From the NCBI GenBank assembly GCA_003864495.1, contig ML133495.1:2859231-2923230 (forward strand): a DNA stretch of 64,000 nt. Reading direction: 5' to 3'. Made by a program: the position numbers and the translations under genes. Source of the stretch: Nemopilema nomurai. Lineage: Eukaryota; Cnidaria; Scyphozoa; Rhizostomeae; Rhizostomatidae. The notes beneath the pieces are model-generated. The model saw nothing but the letters and a program-made list of their open reading frames with translations, was not told the DNA's origin and did no database searches. Shown here piece after piece: positions 53,601-64,000 of this stretch. Every line of letters starts with the position of its first letter. Positions within the stretch are counted from its first letter, which is position 1.

Positions 53601-56600
53601 CGATCAATATTTTGTAACCTTATCTTGGAGGTTTCCAAGAGCTTCTTGACTATGTAGTTGTATTGATCAGTTGCTTTTTCTAATTGCCTTATGGGATGTT
53701 TTTAGGAAAGTGTCATAGAGATTGAATATGTGATTAAAAGTGAAGCTCCAAACCTGAAATGTTGCATTTCTCATGACGATTGGGTGAGCTGTATTGATAT
53801 GACTTTCAAAAGGTATGACCGTTTTAATTATTCTTGCCAACCATTTTTTGCTTAATATGATATAAAAAGCCAGCAAACTAATATTTTATTAGATTCTTAA
53901 TGAAGCTTTCATTTTCATTGAGATAATTGGTTTTTATTCTCCTTCTAATATGGCAACTAGATTATGTGACAGAGATTAAGTGATACTTTTAATCTGCTAC
54001 TTGCCCTCTTCATGTAAGATGAATTACCTGGAGAAGACCTTTTTGGAGCTGGGAGACATTTTTTGAACACTCTCTATAAGTTTTCTCTGGAGTAACAGTT
54101 GTCATTAGCTATCCAAGATGTTGCCTCTATTATCTACTGCAAAGTATAACCTCCCTTTCCTTTAGTGTGTGCAACCTTGCTAATTGTGTATTAAGAAGTT
54201 TTACATTGGTTACTGCAATTGGCCTATCATTGTTAAAAAAGATATGATTTTGAAGCATGCTTTAGTATTATTAAATTCAGAAGCCTTGAATAATTTATAT
54301 AAACATTTAGAGAAGACTCTAAACTTGATGCCAAAAGTTAGAATTTTCTTATAGCAAACTAACTATGACTAATAAGGGTTTTGGCAAAAGAGTACCAAGG
54401 TTGTTTAAAACAAAGTTAATGCAGAGCTATTGACTTCTGTCATTAAATGCAATAAGTATGATTTAAAAAACCTGCCCTGAGCTTCTCATTTTTTGAGCTA
54501 TTCTGAACTTTTCATTACAGTTTTTACTACTATGTTGCCTAGAGTGGAACAATCTTTTGTGAAAAGTTAATCCTTTGCTTTCAGAATATTGAGTGGTAGT
54601 TACGATTATTTAGCAAGAATTTGGGACATAAAAGGTAAGGATTTGAGAATATTGTTGAAGGTATTGCTCTATATATTAGGAAATTTTCTTTCAAACATGC
54701 TAGCTCCAAAAAGAATTAGATTTGTTGTCACACTTTGTTTCATAGGCAACAGGATTTCTTACGAAGAATCATAGAGTGAGAGAAAATAACTGACCAGAGC
54801 CAGACTCACACTCACAACCCCTGACTTTTTATGCCAAGACTTTGTTTATTTGTATTTCAACTTTTTGTATGATGATCAAACTCTACTTGAGCTTTGTTTG
54901 GGACTGCCTTTTGTGTCTCTTGTTATTTAAGTGTTTTCTGCCCATATAAGGTATGTTGCTTTGACAGATTTGTTAGCTTTGACAGATGTGTTAGCTAGAT
55001 ATGTTACTTTTCAGCTGTACAGCTTGTGAAATGCCTTTCTTAACTACACAGGTGAATTGCAAAAGGAATTGAAAGGACACACAGCAGCAGTGAAAGGAGT
55101 CTCATGGGGAAGCACAGGCTAGCTTTGTTTTTTCCTCTTTACACAATTTTGTCACACACCATTTTCTGTTGGTATTTTGCCACTACAATTCACTTTTCAG
55201 CCTAGAAAATCATGTTCTTTTATTGATTTTGACCAGGGTAAATATTACTGTGAATTTAAATGAAGCACATCTATGAATGTAAATGAAGTCATGTTTTATG
55301 AAAAACCTATATATATTCATTTTTGTATGAACTGTTCTTTTAGATACTGATAATTCTACATTACTCACATCTTCTCAAGATCAAACCATTAGAATCTGGG
55401 AGGTAATAACATTTTATTTTTGTCAGTAAAGATTATATTAAATTTCCTTTTAGAGAAATTCTGCAGATAATGCAGAGGAAAGATAGCACACATTTTAATT
55501 AACACAAGAACATGATCATCAAGTATTTCTCACAAACCTCTATTTTTGGCATTGGTTATTTCTTCAGTTTCAGCAAGATACAAAAGATTATGCAAATAAC
55601 TGTTCCAAATGTATTATGCATCTTGTAAACTGAACTTGTGGAAAAATAAGACAGACAGCCACTGCCAACCATAACAATTTGGACTGAATATATTCAAATA
55701 TTCTATTGTATAGTTCTTCTCTTTGTTTTTAACTTACCCTGAAAATATACTACAGATAATAACAAATATAACATGAAACAAGGAAGAAGACAGTGAGTCC
55801 TAATTAAAGTTTTGATGAATGGATTTAATGTATCTATGATGCATGTTAAATTTGTTTGCAAACTCTTTGGTATTTCAAGGAAATGTTTCTGCTGTGACTG
55901 ACTGCATTATTTGGTGCCCATTTCAAGGGTATTATATAGAAAGAAACTGGTAAAAACCATTTTAAATGAATCTGTTCAAAACACAAAAATCTGACCATTA
56001 CACCATTACCTGACCACATTGCTCACTATATAGCAAGTATAAACAAATTAACTCCTCGATCCAAGGTTGCTTATCAACTTGTTCATAGAGTTCAACATAG
56101 CCATTCTTTCCTCGTGAAATTCTTTCGCCCTTCTGTCCCTTTCTTCTTCGTACTTTCTTCTTTCCTCTTCTCTTCTTTTTCTATCCTCTTCTCGCAACTG
56201 CCTCTCCTGTTCAAGAGTTCTCCTTAGAGTCAGCAATTCCTCTACTAATTCAGGATAACTTTTCCTTTCAACATTTTGGTGGGGTAGTTCTTCAACAACT
56301 TCTAGCAATAACGTTTTGTTTGGATTTTCATTTAGGCCATTTTGTTGCTGGTGTAATTGACCCAAGCCTAAGTGAGTAATTTGTTCTGCCGGACTTTCCA
56401 CGCTTGCCACAGCTGCTTCGGTTTCATCCACGCTCCTTTTCCTGCCAAGAACTTTTTTTCCTTTAGTTGTTTCAGGGTAGGTTCTAAGAGGAGGAGCTAG
56501 GCCAAAAATTCCATACAGCTCGTCGTAAAATGGAAAATTCCCAGCCACATGAATGCCCCTGTCAGCTTTCTCTAAAATCTTGCGATAGGTTGCTTTCATG

Positions 56601-59600
56601 TTTTTTAATTTGCACTCGCACTGCATTGGGTTCAGAGCAAAACCCAGGTTGTTCATTTCCGTGCAAATGTCGTTCCATATTGCTTTCTTTTTTGTTGTAG
56701 GAGCTTTAAAGTCTGCTTCCCTTTGTTTGTAAAGTTTTAATAAATGCTCCACCTCTGGAACGGTCCAAACGTGCGAGGAGTGATTCGCATCTGTTTTTGA
56801 GCTGCCATCCTTGTCTTCGATGTTTGTAATCTGAGATTGGCGAGATGCAGAAATTGGGTTCATTTTCAAGCAACCATGAAATATCTAGATCCAGATTTTT
56901 GAAAATGCAACGGAAACTTTCTAGATATTATTTTTTAATCAGTGGCACTATCTTGTTTAGTTTAACAGGAGTTTTAACTTTTCAAGATCCTACCATCCGC
57001 AGACTTGGTCTGTAATCCGTCCCTTGTAAACTTTGCAAAGGCGACTTTACTCCTTTGCAATAATTCTCATCAAAATTGTCCTCCCAAAATTTTGCAATTT
57101 ATGCAACTGTTGTTTAGTTAAATTATTCAACCTGAAGATGAATTAAACTGACTAAAGTGACTTTTATTTCGGCTACAAGCTTCCAAAGCCAAGGCCTGTT
57201 TACGCGATCCAGCTTCTGGTTGCTTGAGGTGGAATTTGATGCATTTTTAGATTGGCTCTGCGATTGGCTGTCCTCATTGTTCTCGATAGATTTGATCATC
57301 CAGTCGGGATCGCCGATTGGTTAACTTACAATGGATTGCGCTTTATCAAGATCCGCAGTTATTCCCGATTGGTTGAGCTTCAATTGATTGACAGAGCTTT
57401 CAAGCACTGTTGCAACGTGGAAATCCAATTCTCCCTTGAGTTTTCGTCTTTATTCACGTGTGCACTACTATCTATTATTTTTTATTGCTTGGCTATGCTG
57501 GGCAAAGCGTCTTGTGAGATTCGTGTTTCGAATCGAAGATCACTTTGACTACGTGTTTGGGGACCAAGTCTAGGGACAGGTGCAGAATCTGGCAAATCCA
57601 GGCCTCAACTCCATGACAGAGGCATACAAATTTGCTTACTCTCTGTCTGGCGGCTTTAGCTAACTACTTTGTGCTATAACTAGATTCTTATGCCGGAAAG
57701 AGGATGTACAAAAAGTGTTTTTGCCTCCTGAATTATGTGGTTATTTTTGCCCTTCTCCCTGGAAATCCACACGGTACATCTGAACATGAATTTGCCTCCA
57801 ATGATAACAAAGCTGGGGTTCACCATAAATCCTTTCAATTAATCCGTCTCTTTCAAGTCGAAGTTTCCCACGTGCCTCGTGTCCTTGCTTTGTCCATGAC
57901 ACATATTTTGCTGACTTTTGCGTACGAGGAAACCGCCCTCATTTGTGCAATGCCCCTGTAGGCTTTCCTGATTATATGCATAGATGTAGAATCCTATGGC
58001 AGGTTGCTTCTGGGGATCTGCTAAAAGCATGTTTTGGGCATTACCTTTGTCCGGTGCGCTGCCTTCTGGTTGCATCATACTCTTTTTCAACCACTTGTAG
58101 GTTATTATGGCTATTTCCAATAATTTTTCATTTGAAAAGGTTAAGGCAACAGGATTTCTTACGAAGGAATTTTTCATTTCTTCAATTCCAAAAACTTAAT
58201 GTATATTGGCTCTTATGCGCCGAAAAGCTCGAAATCAAAAAAGTACCTAGAATCGGCAGAGTAGAACAAGACAACTGATTTTTCCCATTTTTGTCCGTGC
58301 TTCTGTAGATTAAATATTCAGTAAGTTTGTATGAAATAATCGACAGGTTTCAATGGCCATACCAAAAATTGTTGGCTTTTCCTGCTCTAAAATAAAGATT
58401 GATTTCTTGAAAAAATGGAACAACGGATCGATCAATCCTGTCCCACTAGTTGCTTGTGGCTTTTGTCTGATTGTGTGCAGGTAGCATCGTTATTGGCCGT
58501 GAATAGCCCTCACCTCGTGCTTTCCTGTCAACTGTTTCCTTGGAATCTATTATAAATCTAAGTAGTGAAGATCTCCTTTAAATCTAAATTGTTTGATTTT
58601 ATTCAGGTACTAAAATATTCGGGCCCAATTAAGGCAACAGTCAAATTTATTTTTTTGAACTTTTGTTTTCGTGTACGTATCAGCCTTAATTTTTGTACCT
58701 AAGATCTACTTAATTTTTGTACCTAAGATCTACTTAATTTTTGTACCTAAGATCTACTTAATTTTTGTACCTTGGATCTACTAAAAAGCATTGCAAAAAT
58801 TACAAAAACTGATTTTGCTAAAAACTTTGAAAAAAGCTTTGAATTTTCTTATCATTTATTTTATTAATTTGAACCTTAAATTGTTACAAAAACATTCTTA
58901 TGCTTCCATTCTTCCTTAGACCTAATGATTTAGCTATTTCTATGAAGTTTTCACTTTTTCCAAATCTCCTTCACAGTGGTCGGAAGAGAATGACTCTTGT
59001 GACTGTATTCATGTCTGCAAAGGCCACGCAGGCAGTGTTGACTGCATTGGGCTCTCACCGGACAAACAGAAGGTAATGACCGAGTTCTTTAATTCTTTGA
59101 TTGGTTGAATTGGAATTCTTTGATTGTTCGTGCTAGCTCTCCAGAACTGTCTGCAGCCTGCAAAGAATCTCTTGATGTGCATCAAATCGATTTGTCTAAT
59201 TATTTCAAATTTACCCAACTGTCAGGATGGTAAACTAAATATTGAATCCTAATTATCTTATTTGTGCACTTGGTTTGTAGCATGGGATTTTCCAAAAGTT
59301 TCGAATAAAGTTGATTTATGAAAATCCTGCATTTTATTGCCTAGTGTTTTTGCCTAGTGAAACATTTTTTATCGCTTTATATCGAATGCAATATTTCGCC
59401 GTGTCCATTTGGTATTGTGTGAACCAATACGTTCTGTAATATTGACCCTGTATTTTGAGACCCAATCCCAATTTTGGGTCTTTTGCGTAGATAATTATTG
59501 CCTGTGCCAATTTATCGAAGGAAGTAGATTTTGAAAAGAAATGTACTATGGGCTACAGATTTTTGCATTTTTTTGTCGGACATTGCGTCAAGTTTTGTCC

Positions 59601-62600
59601 TTTTGAAGATGAATTACTCTTTTCTCGATGGGTTTTTTTGTAAACCAAGCAACAATGGGCTGAAAGTAGCATTGTACGAGAAGACATTTTGCGCCGATTC
59701 CAGTAGGCCTTAGGCTGTATTGTTTTGACTAGATGTAAATTGTTGCATCACTGTAGTCTAACGGATATTCCAGTATCGGTTTTCATTGCCATTTTTCAGT
59801 TTTGCAGTGGATCATGGGATAAAATGATCAAATTTGGTCTGCAGGTTTGTGATACTTTGTTTTTCAAAAATCTCTACTTTTTATATTCAATCTTACGGTC
59901 AACTATATGGAAAAGATTAAATGACACAAAAATTGGCTTTGAACGTCTCAGAGTTTAAATTTAGCTTGGTGATGGCCATCAAAGTCTGACGAATTTGTTG
60001 AGTCATTTGTTGGTCATTTACGTAAATGACAGTTTTCCGGCTTTGGTAATTAGCTTTTCCTGAGTAGCAGATTTCGACTACATTTAGGTCAGTAACATTT
60101 TAGTTATATTAAATAAATTTTTCCTATGTCACTTCTGTGCCACATCAAAGTATGGTGCTCATTATTTCATAAAGTCATTGAGTTTCCAGTTTCTTTTGAA
60201 ATTTGTGAATTAGATCAAGGGAACGGAAATCCGTAGAGAAAATTCTGCCAATGTCAGTAAACGCCTTGTCCTTGATCATTGGCCATATCAGTCATTCTGC
60301 AAATGATCTGGTCAATGTTAGATGTCCATAGGGCTATAAGAATGCTCTTCCAGATTATGCTTTCTATGAAACGGTCGAAGGTTATTTTCTACTCGGCCAT
60401 TTTGGCGTGCTGGAAATCATGAGCTTAAGTGGGGCTTGTGATGCAACCCTTTCACGTGTTAGGTGAGTGGCTATGGAATGGCTCCTCCGCACGTTAGCGA
60501 CGTTAAGGCAGAGAATACGAGAGGCGTGTTTGGATTACAATTCCATTTAGTTTGATACTGGCACTGTGTAAGAAGTTCTCACCGCAAAAATTTAAAGGTT
60601 TTAAAATTTTGCAATGGTAATTTTTGGAATGGAATAAATACGAAAGTTTGACATGATCATACAGAGTTTTTCATTAGTAAAGGATTCCGAATGTAGGAAG
60701 GGCTCATTGTAATTGTAAATAAATTATCCCTTTTTGAGCAAATAAATGTGAACCGAAGATCAATATTAATTTCCATAAACTATGCTTTGGACGTGACTAT
60801 TAAATACATTTTATTACATTTGATGAAGCAAAAGACTGATTTAGTATTCTATTGATTGTCTGTTATTTCACAACAGCTCTTGACAAAGACGCCTCTGATG
60901 AAATAGACCCAGAAAGAGATGTTGATAGAAAAAGGCCCAAAGCCGAGCCATCAAGACTGAAAGCAACTACCAGGGTATGTAGAAATATGGAAAAATACTG
61001 ACGTTAAGAACTTCACCCTTTGACCGTTTTATATGACCTATGACACTTTGACCTTTAAATCGCAGCGCAAATTATCCAGCTGTGGACTTGCTGCTAAGTT
61101 TTGGTTTTGTTTGTTCATGGGCCGCTTGTTTAGGCCTGTCAAAGGCATCTTACAGATAACAACTAAATGAATATCAATTTTTGTATGCTTTTACTGAGGA
61201 AGAGCACTGTTGTTAAGTATCATAAAGTACTCGATGCTGTGCAGCCTTAGTTGTTGAAAGGAATAGGACCATGCTTTCCGAGTTTTATGCTTAATTCAGA
61301 CATCAGTCAGCTACTGTAGAATTTTTCACGAATAACATAGGACATGAAGAAGCGGTATCACTACGGAATGCTACTGCGAGATGCTTTGTCAGCTGACCAT
61401 AGATACACTTAATAGCTTTGTTCTCTCTTTTACTTTTCTTTTTTTAAAGCTTTAATAGCCAATGAAATAGCTATTTAGCTGCTCAGTACATTTTCCTTTT
61501 TTCCTAATGCAGACGCCTCTTCAAACGATGTCTGGTCACACTGAAGCGGTATCCTCGATACAGTGGGTGGATGCCACGGATATAATCAGCAGCGGTTGGG
61601 ATCACTGTATTAGAATCTGGGACGTTCAGTCTGGTATCAACAAAAATAGCCTGGTAGGTCTACTGTCTAGAAACTGTGAAAAAAGCAGATGAGTCTGAAT
61701 AATAAGATGCTTTACCAGCCGAATGACGGGTATGACTGTCATCATCTGCTCCTTTGTGGATGTAATGAGGTGTGTTTGTCCCAATTCAAGATATCAGAAG
61801 AACGGGGAGCACCATGTTCTGCACCATGTTATTTAATATTGTTCAGCATCAGTGGCTCATTTGCTACCCGATAGGTCCACGTGCATCTTTAGGTACCACC
61901 CAAACTTTCGTTGATGCTCTCTAAAAACCAAAGCGTATTGTTTTTGACACACAGCTGTGGAATAGACGGACAGGACCAACAGCTGTCATGAATACTCGTC
62001 ATGCCCTAAGCACCCTCTTGAGTATGATCGACAAGGCTGTAAAATACACCTGGAGTATGTATAGGAACAGGCTTATAAATGGTCTTGGGTTACAATGTAG
62101 CTTTAGGGAATCATTGTTATCAGATGAGGATACTGCCATCTATCAACACTCAGAGATTTATGTGGCATGATAACATGGGGTATGCTCAAGGGTCACTCCA
62201 CAACAATTTCACCCACTTTGAAGATTGACAATTCCCGATTTTTCTCGTAATCCCTGTTGAGGAAGTTTTTGATATTTTGCTTTAATATTTCTTCATTGCT
62301 GTTTGGACAGCTCTGACGCTTTGCCTAGAATTTGGCTTCAAGATGGTTTCAAACATTCATCTATTGTCCTAGAACCCTGATGTTTTGTGATTTATCAGCA
62401 ACAATTAGGCGTCCCATCATCTTAAACCGACGGCAAATCTGTGAAGGGTCATTTGGGTGTGTCCTATGTTTGGTGCCATGGACACGTCTCTAAGTCTTAC
62501 ATGAGCCAGTCCATCCTGCGTGATTCATGTTTGTTACAAATAATATTTCAAATGAACCTGAAGAATTTGCCCACGAAAAATCGCTTCAATCCATTCTTTT

Positions 62601-63763
62601 TTTCAGCCAGGAAAGAAAGTAATAACAAGCATATCGTATTCCCGTCTGTCAGGACTAATAGCGTCTGGAAGCACGGATAATTATGTGAGATTATGGGATC
62701 CTAAATCCGAAGGTATTCCACATTCTCTTGTTTTTGCTTACAGTAGCGAAAGCGTTTTCAGACACTTTGAAGTGAAGGCCTATTTATCACACGTACCATA
62801 CATCTGAAAGTAGTCTTTTAAGGGGAACTCCTTCCCTTGTTAGGCACCCACTCTCATTGGTGAATCTCTTTAAGAATGCTTTGAAGACTGAAAAAGTGTA
62901 ATCATGATATACGCATGTTATTAAAAGAACTATGAAGCGAACAACATGAATAATTAAAATTTTTTAGTTATCAGAACTCAGTGAAAGTTTCCTTGGTAAT
63001 GGAAATTGGGTTTGTTAACATTTCTAAAAGCCTTTTGGCCAGCCCTAGAAACCATTTTAATTTATGTGCTATATTTCCATTTTATTTCATGAACTGTTCA
63101 TTTATTTTTGATGGAAATGTCGAAATTCAATCATAAAGTATGCGTTATAATTCTCATCCAAATGCATTGCATATCTCACAAAAGAATACATCTGATATCA
63201 TCTTCATAAAATAATAAAGCATCTCATTCTTGTACCCTTGCCAACTCGTGTATACTTCAGAAGAAAGCAACACCTACTGCAATCTTCGCTTATGGGCTAT
63301 TTGGTCATCCATATCCATCTTCTGGTTTTATAGAAGATCATTACCGGAGACATTCATTCACACTACACGTCATATTGATGCCCCAATACTCCATTTGAGC
63401 GTGCTTAATTTGAGGCTGGCCTCCTTTGCGATCTTAAAATGGTGGCGCTAACCAGTATAGATGCCCAAAAGCAATGCCTTGAGTCATGCATTTTCAAAGA
63501 CGTTGTTTCGCTTTAACGGATAGCTTCTTTCCACTTCTTGCATCAGTTTGAGCCCTGGCATTACGGTGCAGCATAAGGTACCTAATCGTGCTGTCATCGT
63601 ATCAGTGATGTTCCTTTTGCTCTCTTTTCAGACGGGATGATAGTCAAGTCGACGCTCTCCTCTCAAAGGGCTGGGTGTCTTCCGTCTGCTGGTCTCCAGC
63701 CAACCAATACGAGCTTCTGTCTGGCGCTTATGATTCAAAGGTGAAAGTGTGGGATATCCGAAG
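50669..63763 (+). CDS. WDR12: Ribosome biogenesis protein WDR12 (YTM1 homologue), 3' end beyond window
   Basis: WDR12 with PES1 and BOP1 forms the nucleolar PeBoW complex needed for 60S maturation. Exons: 50669-50727, 52191-52279, 52942-53036, 53706-53812, 54585-54634, 55052-55117, 55344-55402, 58977-59072, 59800-59836 (or 59844), 60877-60974, 61513-61653, 62607-62712, 63632-63763. The ATG has AAAATGGCT context. The N-terminal NLE domain (YFQARFTCADER, RYAVAKSPFSLPCSVG, INFDFLIHGVLLR, SVIEIEYV) is followed by WD repeats: LSGSYDYLARIWD, SSQDQTIRIWE, CSGSWDKMIKF, SSGWDHCIRIWD, ASGSTDNYVRLWDP, LSGAYDSKVKVWD. The seventh repeat is missing from the window. The acidic/basic insert with RKRPKAEPSRLK sits where the family has one. 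Oddities: intron 6 seems to have a GC donor, the exon 9/10 junction needs a weak donor to keep frame, and exon 13 changes frame at about 63664-63670. Confidence 0.93.
51962..52100. repeat. 139-base dispersed repeat, copy 1
   Basis: Lies in WDR12 intron 1 and matches 57192-57330 over 139 bases with no gap and about six differences by eye. It contains GATTGGCTCTGCGATTGGCT and ends CGATTGGTTAACTTACA. No coding capacity is claimed. Confidence 0.85.
54744..54766. repeat. 23-base shared element, copy 1
   Basis: An exact match to 58144-58166, starting AGGCAACAGGATTTCTTACG, in WDR12 intron 5. The flanks do not match by eye. Confidence 0.7.
56048..56869 (-). CDS. Myb/SANT-like (trihelix type) DNA-binding protein, nested in WDR12 intron 7
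   Basis: Single-exon ORF of 273 codons, antisense to WDR12. Residues about 33-122 form a Myb/SANT-like domain: HVWTVPEVEHLLKLYKQRE (W35), KKAIWNDICTEM (W65), CECKLKNMKATYRK as recognition helix, then FPFYDELYGIFG. A lysine/arginine-rich linker (GKKVLGRKRSVDE) follows, and about residues 213-262 form a highly charged coiled coil (REEDRKRREEERRKYEEERD). This layout is typical of transposon-borne or domesticated Myb-like proteins of metazoans, such as those accompanying PIF/Harbinger transposases. No transposase ORF or clear terminal repeats are seen beside it. The first ATG at 56869 is chosen; a second ATG lies two codons in. It is intact, so it may be a recent insertion or a used gene. Confidence 0.75.
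   Translation of the reverse strand: MKMNPISASRQSQITNIEDKDGSSKTDANHSSHVWTVPEVEHLLKLYKQREADFKAPTTKKKAIWNDICTEMNNLGFALNPMQCECKLKNMKATYRKILEKADRGIHVAGNFPFYDELYGIFGLAPPLRTYPETTKGKKVLGRKRSVDETEAAVASVESPAEQITHLGLGQLHQQQNGLNENPNKTLLLEVVEELPHQNVERKSYPELVEELLTLRRTLEQERQLREEDRKRREEERRKYEEERDRRAKEFHEERMAMLNSMNKLISNLGSRS
57192..57330. repeat. 139-base dispersed repeat, copy 2
   Basis: Same orientation as copy 1, in WDR12 intron 7 close to the SANT-like ORF. The match starts at AGGCCTGTTTA and stops sharply after TTAACTTACA. Confidence 0.85.
57703..58280. other. Overlapping open frames of unknown nature in WDR12 intron 7
   Basis: Open frames on both strands (57704-57961 and 57943-58278 plus; 57839-58177 minus) without recognisable domain. 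They lie between the SANT-like ORF and WDR12 exon 8 and include the 23-base shared element, so they may be decayed transposon sequence. Confidence 0.25.
58144..58166. repeat. 23-base shared element, copy 2
   Basis: Second copy, in WDR12 intron 7, same orientation as the one at 54744. With the 139-base repeat it suggests that intron 7 holds pieces of a dispersed repeat family. Confidence 0.7.
58686..58785. repeat. 24-base tandem repeat, four copies
   Basis: Four head-to-tail copies of a 24-base unit containing TTTTTGTACCTAAGATCTAC; the last copy reads TTGG for TAAG. Intron 7 of WDR12, about 200 bases before exon 8. Confidence 0.9.
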
Positions 63764-64000
63764 GTAATTTGCCCATTAGGTTAAATGGGATGACGTCAGT
63801 CAGCTTAAAGTCATCTCAACTTTTAAAATTGGGGAATTAATCACTCCATAATGTAAGCTGGTTGCTGTTCGACTGATTGTAAATTTACTTAATGCTTATA
63901 CTTAGTTTGTCATAGTTGAAAAACACACGTGTTTTTGAAAGTTATGTTGTTAGTTTTTGAATATTTAGAGACAGAAAGTGCTTGTTCCCCAACGAGGGGT

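Noticed and set aside
57252..57548. 98-codon plus-strand ORF
   Set aside because: Its start is the 139-base dispersed repeat and the rest has no domain; not supported as a gene.

Overview
This is metazoan nuclear DNA, AT-rich, with many small GT-AG exons separated by introns of a few hundred bases. It carries three integrin beta genes, the gene for the ribosome-biogenesis protein WDR12, and a THEMIS/GAREM-type adaptor gene. Intron-rich integrin beta genes of this form, next to a CABIT-SAM adaptor, suggest a cnidarian, probably an anthozoan (coral or anemone). That placement is inference from gene style; no species marker is visible.

Layout. (1) 1-7211, minus strand: integrin beta copy A. Signal peptide through hybrid domain are present; the 3' half lies left of the window. 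(2) 7212-11650: intergenic, only short simple repeats. (3) 11651-21894, minus: integrin beta copy B, complete, 26 coding exons that join to 772 codons plus stop. A candidate noncoding first exon and a CRE-containing promoter block lie at 22508-22680. (4) 22681-31821: gene-poor spacer holding a large palindromic minisatellite (about 27470-29880, with degenerate copies to about 30780) and one exon-like open block. (5) 31822-43992, minus: integrin beta copy C, complete, 26 coding exons, 768 codons plus stop. Its promoter block at 44552-44725 matches that of copy B. (6) 44726-46845: intergenic. (7) 46846-49331, plus: an intronless CABIT / proline-rich / double-SAM adaptor gene with an apparent one-base frameshift. 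(8) 50669-63763, plus: WDR12, 13 exons visible, last WD repeat beyond the window. A Myb/SANT-like ORF is nested antisense in intron 7.

How the genes relate. The three integrin genes are a head-to-tail tandem family with the same exon plan. B and C are close paralogues. Some of their exons and introns are almost identical, while the exons of the ligand-specificity loop differ strongly, which looks like gene conversion plus diversification. Copy A lacks the cysteine pair of that loop. The adaptor next door belongs to a family that links surface receptors to GRB2/ERK signalling; any functional tie to the integrins is speculative. WDR12 is a housekeeping subunit of the PeBoW 60S assembly complex.

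Two genes (adaptor and WDR12) show breaks that would each be repaired by one extra base next to short homopolymers. This fits consensus errors in a long-read assembly better than two dead genes.
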